Shown: positions 1 through 5,424 of the stretch, one piece after another
Numbering within the stretch: the first letter of the stretch is position 1
How the letters are laid out: every line of letters starts with the position of its first letter
NCBI GenBank assembly: GCA_002162915.1
Contig: MABB01000002.1
Coordinates: 4,549-11,156 of the forward strand
Reading direction: 5' to 3'
DNA length: 6,608 nt
Source of the DNA: Rhodospirillales bacterium 47_12_T64
GTDB taxonomy: Bacteria; Pseudomonadota; Alphaproteobacteria; Kiloniellales; Kiloniellaceae
Translations under genes and position numbers: made by a program
The notes under the pieces: model-generated
What the model saw: the letters and a program-made list of their open reading frames with translations, nothing else
Told to the model about the DNA's origin: nothing
Databases searched by the model: none

Positions 1-1
1 T

Positions 2-1006
2 ACAACTGAAACCCTTAAAACCCTGATTGGTTCGCCGAACATGTCCAGCCGCCGCTGGGTGTGGGAACAGTACGATCACATGGTGATGGGGGATACGATC
101 CAACGTCCGGGTGGGGATGCTGGTGTTGTTAGGATTCACGGATCAGACCGTGCTCTGGCAGTAACGTCCGACTGTACCCCTCGCTATTGCAAGGCCAACC
201 CGGTCCGAGGTGGTGCACAAGCCGTTGCAGAGACTTATCGCAATCTCACAGCTGTTGGTGCCACACCACTGGCGATCACGGATAACATGAACTTTGGCAA
301 CCCGGAACGTCCCGAAATAATGGGACAGTTTGTTGGTTGTATCGAAGGAATGCGGGATGCTTGTCTCGCTCTTGATTATCCAGTCGTATCCGGTAACGTT
401 TCGCTTTATAATGAAACCAATGGTAAAGGTATTTTGCCAACACCTGTCATCGGAGGTGTTGGCCTTCTCATGGATTCAGAAAAAACAGCGACTGTTACTT
501 TCGGCTCAGAAGGCGAAAGTCTTGTTCTTATCGGCGACACAACCGGTCACATGGGCATGTCAATATACCTTGATGTCATCGAAGGTCGTCGTGAGGGTAA
601 TGCCCCAATTGTCGATCTTGCCGCCGAACGCAAGAATGGTGATTTTGTTCGCTCCCAGATTGAAGCTGGTTTCGTTGAAAGTTGTCACGATTTATCTGAC
701 GGTGGCCTTGCAGCTGCGATTGCCGACATGGCTATTGCATCGAAAATGGGTGCAGAAGTTATCAAGCCTGCCGATAACGACGTACCGACAACAGCTTGGC
801 TATTTGGTGAAGATCAAGGACGCTATCTCATATCCGTAGGCGATGCTGAAAGCTTACTAGAATCTGCTGAAGGCGTAGGTGTCTCTGCCGTGGTTATTGG
901 CCGCACGGGTGGTAATGGCTTGACCCTGCCGGGTGGCAGTACCATATCCGTATCAGAGCTTCACAATGTGAACGAAGCATGGTTACCAAACTATATGGCC
1001 GGATAG
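2..1006 (+). CDS. purL: Phosphoribosylformylglycinamidine synthase subunit PurL, C-terminal part (5' end outside window)
   Basis: PurL is the ATP-dependent synthetase subunit that converts FGAR to FGAM in cytoplasmic purine synthesis. In the short form found in alphaproteobacteria it works with PurS and the glutaminase PurQ. The frame is open to the window edge: the codons before the first ATG at 41 read TETLKTLIGSPN, which fits the family, so 41 is internal. About 334 residues are visible of a family length near 730-760. Recognisable stretches are SRRWVWEQYDHM, PGGDAGVV, FGNPERPE, SGNVSLYNET, PVIGGVGLL, LIGDTTGHMGMS and CHDLSDGGLAAAI. These cover the end of the first half and the second AIRS-type ATP-binding half. 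The reading frame is intact to a TAG stop. An intrinsic terminator follows 28 bp later, so purL probably ends its transcript here. Identification is secure; the start cannot be judged. Confidence 0.97.
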   Translation, partial: TTETLKTLIGSPNMSSRRWVWEQYDHMVMGDTIQRPGGDAGVVRIHGSDRALAVTSDCTPRYCKANPVRGGAQAVAETYRNLTAVGATPLAITDNMNFGNPERPEIMGQFVGCIEGMRDACLALDYPVVSGNVSLYNETNGKGILPTPVIGGVGLLMDSEKTATVTFGSEGESLVLIGDTTGHMGMSIYLDVIEGRREGNAPIVDLAAERKNGDFVRSQIEAGFVESCHDLSDGGLAAAIADMAIASKMGAEVIKPADNDVPTTAWLFGEDQGRYLISVGDAESLLESAEGVGVSAVVIGRTGGNGLTLPGGSTISVSELHNVNEAWLPNYMAG

Positions 1007-1034
1007 CTGGTATCAGTTAGTCAAAAGAAAATTC

Positions 1035-1074
1035 CTACAGGAGAGGATAAAGATGCCTCTCCTGTAGATCTTTT
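1035..1074 (+). terminator. Intrinsic terminator after purL
   Basis: A perfect 12-bp inverted repeat (arms 1035-1046 and 1056-1067, sequence CTACAGGAGAGG and its complement) encloses a 9-nt loop. A T-rich stretch follows (ATCTTTTCT). It begins 28 bp after the purL stop. It separates purL from bolA, which implies that bolA has its own promoter. The T tract is short, so readthrough is possible. Confidence 0.8.
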
Positions 1075-1169
1075 CTAACAAGCTTTGTAGTGTGGTATCT
1101 GGATTGGTTGAGAATCCATTAAAAATGGAACCCGACCTGACTGGAGAATTGAGAACAAGGACTGTATAT

Positions 1170-1406
1170 ATGCCGATGAACCCTGCAGAGATCGAAACAT
1201 TGATTCGGGACGCGCTGCCCGAAGCTGATGTAACCATCGAAGACCTTCGTGGTGATGGTGATCACTATGCAGCTTATGTTGTCTCCCCCGCTTTTCAGGG
1301 CAAGACCAGAGTGCAACAGCACCAGATGGTCTATCAAGCCTTGCAAGGGCGTATGGGCAACGAATTACATGCATTGGCACTACAGACCTCTGCGCCACAA
1401 AGTTGA
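1170..1406 (+). CDS. bolA: BolA/IbaG-family protein, partner of monothiol glutaredoxin
   Basis: A small cytoplasmic BolA-family protein of 78 residues. BolA proteins bind monothiol glutaredoxins through a shared [2Fe-2S] cluster and take part in iron-sulfur trafficking and iron sensing. Visible family features are GDGDHYAAYVVS (residues 28-39, with His32 in the loop that can ligate iron), the helix motif FQGKTRVQQHQMVYQAL (42-58, with the conserved His51), and the closing HALALQT (67-73). ATG 1170 is chosen because AAGG at 1157-1160 sits 9 nt upstream. The second in-frame ATG at 1176 is spaced worse, and the frame extending upstream to 1092 looks unlike the family. The protein ends soon after the fold, as in the short IbaG-like forms. 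The gene lies 68 bp before the CGFS glutaredoxin gene, its expected partner. The symbol denotes the family; ibaG would be an equally fair name. Confidence 0.93.
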   Translation: MPMNPAEIETLIRDALPEADVTIEDLRGDGDHYAAYVVSPAFQGKTRVQQHQMVYQALQGRMGNELHALALQTSAPQS

Positions 1407-1474
1407 TGCCAGAGACCTGACGCCAAAGACTTTCAAAAGTCGCTTTTAATTAACACGATCAAGGAATGAACCTT

Positions 1475-1819
1475 ATGGATAACGTTGTTTCTGAACGCAT
1501 TCGTCAGGAAGTAACTGAAAACGAAGTTGTGCTTTTCATGAAAGGTACACCAGTATTCCCACAATGCGGTTTCTCCGCCACTTCTGCCCAGATCCTTACT
1601 CACCTGGGTGTGAAATTCACTGGTATTGATGTTCTTCAAGACCCGAGTATTCGCCAGGGTATCAAAGATTTCAGTAACTGGCCGACCATTCCTCAGCTCT
1701 ATGTTAAGGGCGAGTTTGTCGGTGGCTGTGATATCCTCCGCGAAATGTTCCAGACTGGAGAACTTCAACAGTTCTTGCAGGAAAAAGGTGTTAGCACCGA
1801 AGAACAACAAGCGACTTAA
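1475..1819 (+). CDS. grxD: Monothiol glutaredoxin, Grx4 (GrxD) type
   Basis: A CGFS-class monothiol glutaredoxin of 114 residues, the usual length. It binds a [2Fe-2S] cluster with glutathione and transfers it to targets, or shares it with BolA; this class is a poor thiol reductase. Visible residues: Lys23 in MKGTP (22-26), the active-site CGFS at 31-34, the cis-proline motif WPTIPQLYV (69-77), and the glutathione-binding GGCD (83-86). Start choice: AAGGA at 1461-1465 touches the ATG at 1466 with no spacing, but lies 9 nt from the in-frame ATG at 1475. The protein therefore probably starts MDNVVSERI at 1475 and not MNLMDN at 1466. The 68-bp gap to bolA has no convincing terminator, so co-transcription is likely. 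A strong terminator follows. Confidence 0.96.
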   Translation: MDNVVSERIRQEVTENEVVLFMKGTPVFPQCGFSATSAQILTHLGVKFTGIDVLQDPSIRQGIKDFSNWPTIPQLYVKGEFVGGCDILREMFQTGELQQFLQEKGVSTEEQQAT

Positions 1820-1866
1820 GCACACTTGTGTTTGTCCCGTCCTGAAATAAGTTGACGGTTTTTACT

Positions 1867-1898
1867 AAGCCAGTTGTGTTTCACAGCTGGCTTTTTTA
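1867..1898 (+). terminator. Intrinsic terminator after grxD
   Basis: Arms 1867-1878 (AAGCCAGTTGTG) and 1882-1893 form a 12-bp stem with one G-U pair and a 3-nt TTT loop, followed by TTTTTATTT. It lies 47 bp after the grxD stop. It is the strongest terminator in the window and should end the bolA-grxD transcript. It also shows that the open frame running through it from 1852 is not all coding. Confidence 0.88.
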
Positions 1899-2004
1899 TT
1901 TGTCAAATTCTGGATCACAAATAATTGTAATTCAAATTAAGGTAACTATCCCTATCTGTAAATCAAGAGAGGAACTGATTAACTTAAATTTGAAAGAAAT
2001 CATT

Positions 2005-2346
2005 GTGGCAAAACTCTTCAAACATGTACTCCCCGTTGTGTCCGTCAGCTTTCTCACATTAGCTACGTTGACCAGCACAACACACGCAGCAATTACCAAT
2101 CCGTACCCGGAACAACTGCAAGAAGTTCTATCGAAATATCACATAGATAAAACAAACATTCGGTCGCAGAAAACTCTGGAAAAACGTGCATTTGGACGTT
2201 CAGATGACCGTAATTCAGGGTATACGACTTATATTGATTTCAAAGATTGCAAAGGCTATTTAGCCGTCTCTCAACATCGCTTTGGCCGTGTTGATAATGT
2301 CTATATCAAAGGAGAGTGTCAGATACCTGGTATCAAAAACTTTTAG
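2005..2346 (+). CDS. Small secreted (periplasmic) protein of unknown function
   Basis: I do not recognise a named family. The frame is open from 1852, but its first part crosses a terminator. The GTG at 2005 (weak GAAAG 8 nt upstream) gives a 113-residue protein that begins with a textbook signal peptide: MAKLFKH, a hydrophobic core at about residues 8-22, a Ser/Thr-rich end, and likely signal peptidase I cleavage after Ala28 (TTHA|A). The mature part of about 85 residues is polar and basic and has exactly two cysteines, Cys82 (FKDCKGY) and Cys105 (KGECQIPG), which could form one disulfide. No membrane segment remains after cleavage, and there is no lipobox. The C-terminal half, a C-K-G-Y-L-x-V strand followed by R-V-D-x-V-Y-x-K-G-x-C, resembles small conserved hypothetical proteins of alphaproteobacteria as I remember them; I cannot verify this. 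A better ribosome site, AGAGAGGAA at 1966-1974, is not well spaced from any standard in-frame start, so the start is uncertain. The gene appears to stand alone. Confidence 0.72.
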   Translation: MAKLFKHVLPVVSVSFLTLATLTSTTHAAITNPYPEQLQEVLSKYHIDKTNIRSQKTLEKRAFGRSDDRNSGYTTYIDFKDCKGYLAVSQHRFGRVDNVYIKGECQIPGIKNF

Positions 2347-2369
2347 ATCCCAGAACCTTTAGATCCCAG
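2338..2369. repeat. 16-bp tandem duplication across the stop codon of the small secreted gene
   Basis: Two adjacent 16-bp copies, 2338-2353 and 2354-2369, match at 15 of 16 positions (AACTTTTAGATCCCAG against AACCTTTAGATCCCAG). The first copy holds the gene's last two sense codons (AAC TTT) and its TAG stop. Confidence 0.85.
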
Positions 2370-2387
2370 CAGATCTTTCTTCCCGAC

Positions 2388-2428
2388 GTATCATCAGTCT
2401 CTTCACGAACAACTGGTTTGATGATTAC
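2388..2428. other. Imperfect inverted repeat in the convergent intergenic region
   Basis: ATCATCA (2390-2396) pairs with TGATGAT (2419-2425). Two further pairs form across a one-base bulge, and the loop is 22 nt. There is no T tract, so it is not called a terminator. It may protect the 3' end of the small-gene transcript, or it may be chance. Confidence 0.35.
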
Positions 2429-2456
2429 CAAAAAATAAGGGCAGATACAAAACAGC

Positions 2457-2491
2457 AAAAAGGGTTGCCAGCAACGCTAGCAACCCTTTTT
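2457..2491. terminator. Bidirectional terminator between the small secreted gene and rpsD
   Basis: A perfect 12-bp inverted repeat (2457-2468 and 2480-2491) has an 11-nt loop. The arms carry five A on one side and five T on the other, so both strands read a GGGTTGC/GCAACCC stem followed by a T run. It lies 48 bp beyond the rpsD stop on the minus strand and about 110 bp beyond the small gene's stop on the plus strand, as expected between convergent genes. Confidence 0.87.
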
Positions 2492-2524
2492 GATAACCTA
2501 TTGTGCCGAAGATTAACTCCAGCG

Positions 2525-2557
2525 GAATTTTCGTCCCTATTAGCGGGAGTAAAATTC
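2525..2557 (-). other. Interrupted stem-loop over the rpsD stop codon
   Basis: GAATTTT (2525-2531) pairs with AAAATTC (2551-2557). Inside, across a 2x2 internal loop, TCCC (2534-2537) pairs with GGGA (2545-2548), leaving a 7-nt loop. The rpsD stop (2540-2542) sits in that loop. It is not followed by a T tract and the true terminator lies further on, so it may be a 3' stability element or chance pairing. Confidence 0.35.
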
Positions 2558-3157
2558 GATGATCAGGTTTGGTTCCATCTGAACTGGATAAGGAATATCA
2601 GCAAGAGCAGGAACACGTACGAAGGTAGCCTTCATCGCTTTACTATCAACAGAGATGTAATCTGGAACTTCACGCTCAACAGAATCAACCGCTTCCAGAA
2701 CCATAGGGATCTGACGGCTTTTCTCTTTAACTTCGATCACATCGCCTTCTTTAACCATGTAAGATGGGATGTTTACTTTTTTACCGTTTACAGTTACGTG
2801 GCCGTGGTTGACGAACTGACGCGCACCGAAAACAGTTGGAACAAATTTGGCGCGGTAAATAACAGCAGCCAGACGACATTCGAGAATACCAACAAGGTTC
2901 TCACCTGTATCACCTTTACGGCGGTTAGCTTCTGCGAAGTAACGACGGAACTGTTTCTCACCAATGTTACCGTAGTAACCTTTGAGCTTCTGTTTGGCCA
3001 TCAACTGTGTACCAAAGTCAGAAGTCTTACCTTTACGACGCTGACCATGCTGGCCTGGGCCGTAGTCACGACGGTTTAGTGGGCTCTTGGGGCGACCCCA
3101 GAGATTAACGCCAAGACGGCGATTAATTTTATACTTAGCAGCTACACGCTTGGACAT
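2540..3157 (-). CDS. rpsD: Small ribosomal subunit protein S4
   Basis: S4 is a primary 16S rRNA-binding protein that nucleates assembly of the 30S body and contributes to decoding accuracy; in some bacteria it also represses its own mRNA. The 205-residue length and the final EFYSR are typical. The N-terminal rRNA-binding part ([34 protein letters not shown]) lacks the zinc-binding cysteines, so this is the zinc-free form. The S4 RNA-binding domain lies at about residues 94-157 ([39 protein letters not shown]). The start is supported by AGGA at 3166-3169, 8 nt upstream of the ATG. The gene stands alone with its own promoter and terminator, unlike the alpha-operon arrangement of enterobacteria where S4 sits with rpoA. 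Confidence 0.98.
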   Translation of the reverse strand: MSKRVAAKYKINRRLGVNLWGRPKSPLNRRDYGPGQHGQRRKGKTSDFGTQLMAKQKLKGYYGNIGEKQFRRYFAEANRRKGDTGENLVGILECRLAAVIYRAKFVPTVFGARQFVNHGHVTVNGKKVNIPSYMVKEGDVIEVKEKSRQIPMVLEAVDSVEREVPDYISVDSKAMKATFVRVPALADIPYPVQMEPNLIIEFYSR

Positions 3158-3252
3158 TTCTGATATCCTAATATTAAAGTTTTTATTGTCCCGGTAGTTC
3201 CAGTTAAGGACGGGAAGCAGGCTCTAGGCCGTTCCACTTTCCCAGGAATGCA
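3158..3252 (-). promoter_or_regulatory. rpsD mRNA leader, possibly structured
   Basis: This is the predicted 5' untranslated region of rpsD. Short complementary segments could form either of two helices that share bases: TCCCG (3189-3193) with CGGGA (3211-3215), or GGGAA (3212-3216) with TTCCC (3239-3243). A small GGC/GCC hairpin (3220-3222 with 3228-3230) lies inside the second. The ribosome site at 3166-3169 is in an A/T-rich, apparently unpaired stretch. The stems are only 5 bp, so a regulatory fold is a suggestion. S4 autoregulation through leader RNA is known in other bacteria. Confidence 0.35.
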
Positions 3253-3258
3253 GGCGCG

Positions 3259-3286
3259 ACTATACGGATGCATATACAAAAGTCAA
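3259..3286 (-). promoter_or_regulatory. Sigma-70-type promoter of rpsD with GC-rich discriminator
   Basis: On the minus strand, TTGACT (complement of 3281-3286) is followed after 16 bp by TATAGT (complement of 3259-3264). Both hexamers are near consensus. The next bases are CGCGCC, a GC-rich discriminator of the kind seen at rRNA and ribosomal-protein promoters under stringent (ppGpp) control. Transcription should start near 3252, giving an rpsD leader of about 95 nt. Hexamers and spacing are seen directly; stringent control is inferred. Confidence 0.75.
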
Positions 3287-3344
3287 ACCTATTTCCTACT
3301 GTACAGGGCGCAAACCCGGCGTAAGATGCAAATCCCACTCTTTA

Positions 3345-3358
3345 CTGCAGATCTGCAG
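3345..3358. promoter_or_regulatory. 14-bp perfect palindrome upstream of the M24-like gene
   Basis: CTGCAGATCTGCAG is its own reverse complement and ends 27 bp before the start codon of the M24-like gene, within its presumed leader or promoter. It has the symmetry of an operator for a dimeric regulator, but a perfect 14-bp palindrome is not very improbable in a window of this size. I found no clear -35/-10 pair for this gene. Confidence 0.35.
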
Positions 3359-3385
3359 AACTACTCGCTTTTAAAGGTTAAGCCA

Positions 3386-4540
3386 ATGGCAATCCACTTT
3401 TCCGAAGAGGAACTGGCCCAGCGACGTCAGCGCACCATCGATGCGATGGTTGAACGCAACCTCGATGGCATGCTGATTTTCCGTCAAGAATCAATGTTTT
3501 ACCTGACAGGTTATGATACTTTTGGTTATGTTTTCTTTCAATGCCTCTACCTTGGGGCTGATGGAAAGATGACACTTCTAACGAGATCAGCAGATCTGCG
3601 CCAAGCCAAACACACTTCGGTTATTGATGATATCAGGATTTGGATGGACGGTCCGGATGCAACCCCGGAACTCGAACTTCGAAAAATAATTGATGAACAC
3701 GGAGGTAAAGACAAAACCTTTGGAGTCGAGCTCGAAGCTTATGGCTTAACCGCGCGCAACGGTCGACGTCTCTATGCTGCATTAGAGTGTTTTTGTCGAT
3801 TAGAAGACGCCTCCGATCTCGTCAGTAAGCTCCGTGTGATTAAAAGCCCGGCTGAACTCGGGTACGTGCGTCAAGCAGCTGAACTTGCAGATAATGCTTT
3901 GCGAGAAGCAAACGAGCTTTGTGTTCCCGGTGCATTTGAGGGCGATATTCTTGCCGCCATGCAAGGAGCGATCTTTAAAGGTGGCGGTGATTATTCCGGT
4001 AATGAGTTTATTATCGGGTCCGGTGCTGACGCCCTGCTCTGTCGCTACTTCTCAGGTCGTCGCCACCTGGATAAGGAAGATCAAATCACTTTAGAATGGG
4101 CCGGCGCCTACCGTCATTATCACGCGGCGATGATGCGAACGATTGTGATCGGCACACCAAGCCTTCGTCAGATCGAAATGCATAAGGTCGCCACTGATGC
4201 CATGGCAGCCTGTATGGATACGCTAAAACCCGGTGCCGCAGTTGGTGATGTCTTTGATGCCTATGCCCGGGTCGCTGATGCCGCCGGGATGCAAGAACAC
4301 CGTCTCAATGCCACCGGATACAGTTTAGGGACAACCTTTGCTCCTAACTGGATGGATTGGCCTATGTTCTATCACGACAATCCTGTGATCGTGGAAGAGA
4401 ACATGGTCTTCTTCCTGCACATGATCCTCATGGATAGTGACAACAATACCGCCATGTGTCCGGGACAAACCGTCGTCGTAACCAAAGACGGCTGTGAGAA
4501 CCTCTCTAAAATGCCACTGGACCTTATATCCAACAGCTAA
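3386..4540 (+). CDS. M24-family (creatinase/prolidase-like) hydrolase homologue without the canonical metal ligands
   Basis: A 384-residue cytoplasmic protein with the two-domain layout of creatinase, prolidase and ectoine hydrolase. An N-terminal creatinase-like domain spans about 1-155 (MVERNLDGMLIF, MFYLTGYDTFGY), and a pita-bread catalytic domain about 156-384 (IKSPAELGYVRQAAELAD onward). The five metal ligands of M24 peptidases (Asp, Asp, His, Glu, Glu) appear replaced: LEWAG (236-240) for the first Asp, Ala248 in YHAAMMRT for the second, Tyr312 in GYSLG for the His of GHGIG, His345 in MVFFLHM for the first Glu, and Gly360 in PGQTVVVT for the last. Creatinase is a metal-free M24 relative, so a non-peptidase hydrolase on a small C-N substrate is plausible; the substrate is unknown. 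ATG 3386 has AAAGG 8 nt upstream, and the frame open from 3248 before it is not family-like. The gene is single, divergent from rpsD, with its own terminator. Confidence 0.88.
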   Translation: MAIHFSEEELAQRRQRTIDAMVERNLDGMLIFRQESMFYLTGYDTFGYVFFQCLYLGADGKMTLLTRSADLRQAKHTSVIDDIRIWMDGPDATPELELRKIIDEHGGKDKTFGVELEAYGLTARNGRRLYAALECFCRLEDASDLVSKLRVIKSPAELGYVRQAAELADNALREANELCVPGAFEGDILAAMQGAIFKGGGDYSGNEFIIGSGADALLCRYFSGRRHLDKEDQITLEWAGAYRHYHAAMMRTIVIGTPSLRQIEMHKVATDAMAACMDTLKPGAAVGDVFDAYARVADAAGMQEHRLNATGYSLGTTFAPNWMDWPMFYHDNPVIVEENMVFFLHMILMDSDNNTAMCPGQTVVVTKDGCENLSKMPLDLISNS

Positions 4541-4547
4541 ACATTAC

Positions 4548-4573
4548 AAAGGGCTGAGGCACCTCAGCCCTTT
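4548..4573. terminator. Hairpin terminator between the M24-like gene and trmJ
   Basis: A 12-bp inverted repeat, AAAGGGCTGAGG (4548-4559) and its complement (4562-4573), is separated by 2 nt; the innermost pair must open to give a 4-nt loop. It starts 8 bp after the plus-strand stop and lies 33 bp beyond the minus-strand trmJ stop, so it probably serves both convergent genes. The U tract is only three bases on either strand, so efficiency is uncertain. Confidence 0.75.
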
Positions 4574-4605
4574 CATGCATCCGTACTTACTTCATTTTTA
4601 GAGAG

Positions 4606-5400
4606 TTATTTTTTGGGCTTCGATTGAATGCGTGGCCCAAGCCTTAACGTCTTCACCACACCATGGAGTGTATTGACTTCCTGGTCTGTAAGATCAGCCC
4701 GTTGGAAAATATTTCGCAGATTACGGACCATGTTTGGTCGTTTTTCCGGTGGCCAGAGGAAGCCGGACTCGTCCAAAGCAGCTTCCAGGCGTTCGTAGAA
4801 ATTTACCAACTCACCTTTTGTCGCCAGAGGAGAGCTGCCGAGCAACAGTTCCTGATCGGGAACATCCACCCCCAATTGATACCATTCGTATGAAATCAAC
4901 AGAACTGCCTGCGCCAGATTTAATGACGAAAACTTAGGGTTCAGGGGAACAGAGATAACCGTATCAGCAAGGACAACATCGTCATTATGTAAACCTGCTT
5001 TCTCCGGACCAAAAAGAACACCGACTTTTTGACCTGATTGATCAAAGGCCCGCATTTCTTTCGCGGCATGATGAGGCACAGCAACGGGCTTTGTCATATC
5101 CCGGGTTCGGGCCGTTGTTGCATAAACCTTGTGCAGATCGGCCACCGCCTCTTCGGTCGTCTCGAACACCTTGGCCTTCTCAAGCACCTCAATCGCACCA
5201 GCAGCAGAAGCTTCCGCAGCCGGGTTCGGCCAGCCATCCCTAGGTTTGACAAGGCGTAATTCAGTCAGGCCATTATTGAGCATGGCTCTGGTGACCATGC
5301 CTATGTTCTCACCGAGCTGAGGTTTCACAAGAATGATCGCAGGACCACCCGTCTCGGAATTTTCACTCATGGAAATTCGAGTAGAATCAGTTCCGGCCAC
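4606..5400 (-). CDS. trmJ: TrmJ-type tRNA (cytidine/uridine-32) 2'-O-methyltransferase, SPOUT superfamily
   Basis: A SAM-dependent RNA ribose methylase of 264 residues. TrmJ modifies position 32 in the anticodon loop of certain tRNAs. The SpoU/TrmH-like motifs are complete: LVKPQLGENIGMVTRAM (24-40, with Asn32 and Arg38), TTARTRD (95-101), VGVLFGPEKAGL (126-137) and SLNLAQAVLLISYE (159-172). These build the knotted SAM site. The C-terminal helical extension (about 196-256, GFLWPPEKRPNMVRNLRNIF) is the one seen in TrmJ. Start: the GTG at 5400 has GGAG at 5407-5410 with 6-nt spacing, whereas the in-frame ATG at 5370 has no ribosome site, so translation probably begins at GTG. That adds ten residues before the common N-terminus. 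The gene follows cimA by 24 bp, so the two are likely co-transcribed. RNA target and position are inferred from the family. Confidence 0.9.
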   Translation of the reverse strand: MAGTDSTRISMSENSETGGPAIILVKPQLGENIGMVTRAMLNNGLTELRLVKPRDGWPNPAAEASAAGAIEVLEKAKVFETTEEAVADLHKVYATTARTRDMTKPVAVPHHAAKEMRAFDQSGQKVGVLFGPEKAGLHNDDVVLADTVISVPLNPKFSSLNLAQAVLLISYEWYQLGVDVPDQELLLGSSPLATKGELVNFYERLEAALDESGFLWPPEKRPNMVRNLRNIFQRADLTDQEVNTLHGVVKTLRLGPRIQSKPKK

Positions 5401-5424
5401 AATTTTCTCCGCTTCTGATACTGG

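Noticed and set aside
1068..1169. Search for a sigma-70 promoter for bolA
   Set aside because: TTGTAG, TTGAGA and TTGGTT occur, but none has a matching -10 hexamer at 16-18 bp.
1426..1450. Short inverted repeat GACTTT/AAAGTC between bolA and grxD, considered as a terminator
   Set aside because: The stem is only 6 bp, AT-rich and with a 2-nt loop. It is too weak to call, and the gene pair is probably co-transcribed.
1900..1931. TTGTCA and TGTAAT as promoter of the small secreted gene
   Set aside because: The spacing is 20 bp, too long for a confident sigma-70 promoter.
1852..2004. N-terminal extension of the small secreted gene from an ATG at 1852
   Set aside because: It would run through the strong grxD terminator, has no ribosome site at its start, and would bury a good signal peptide about 50 residues into the protein.
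2465..3079. Long plus-strand open frame (about 204 codons) opposite rpsD
   Set aside because: It is the antisense shadow of rpsD. The minus-strand product is an unmistakable S4, and this frame starts inside a terminator hairpin.
3248..3385. N-terminal extension of the M24-like protein from an ATG at 3248
   Set aside because: The extension overlaps the rpsD promoter, is not family-like, and the ATG at 3386 has a well-spaced AAAGG.
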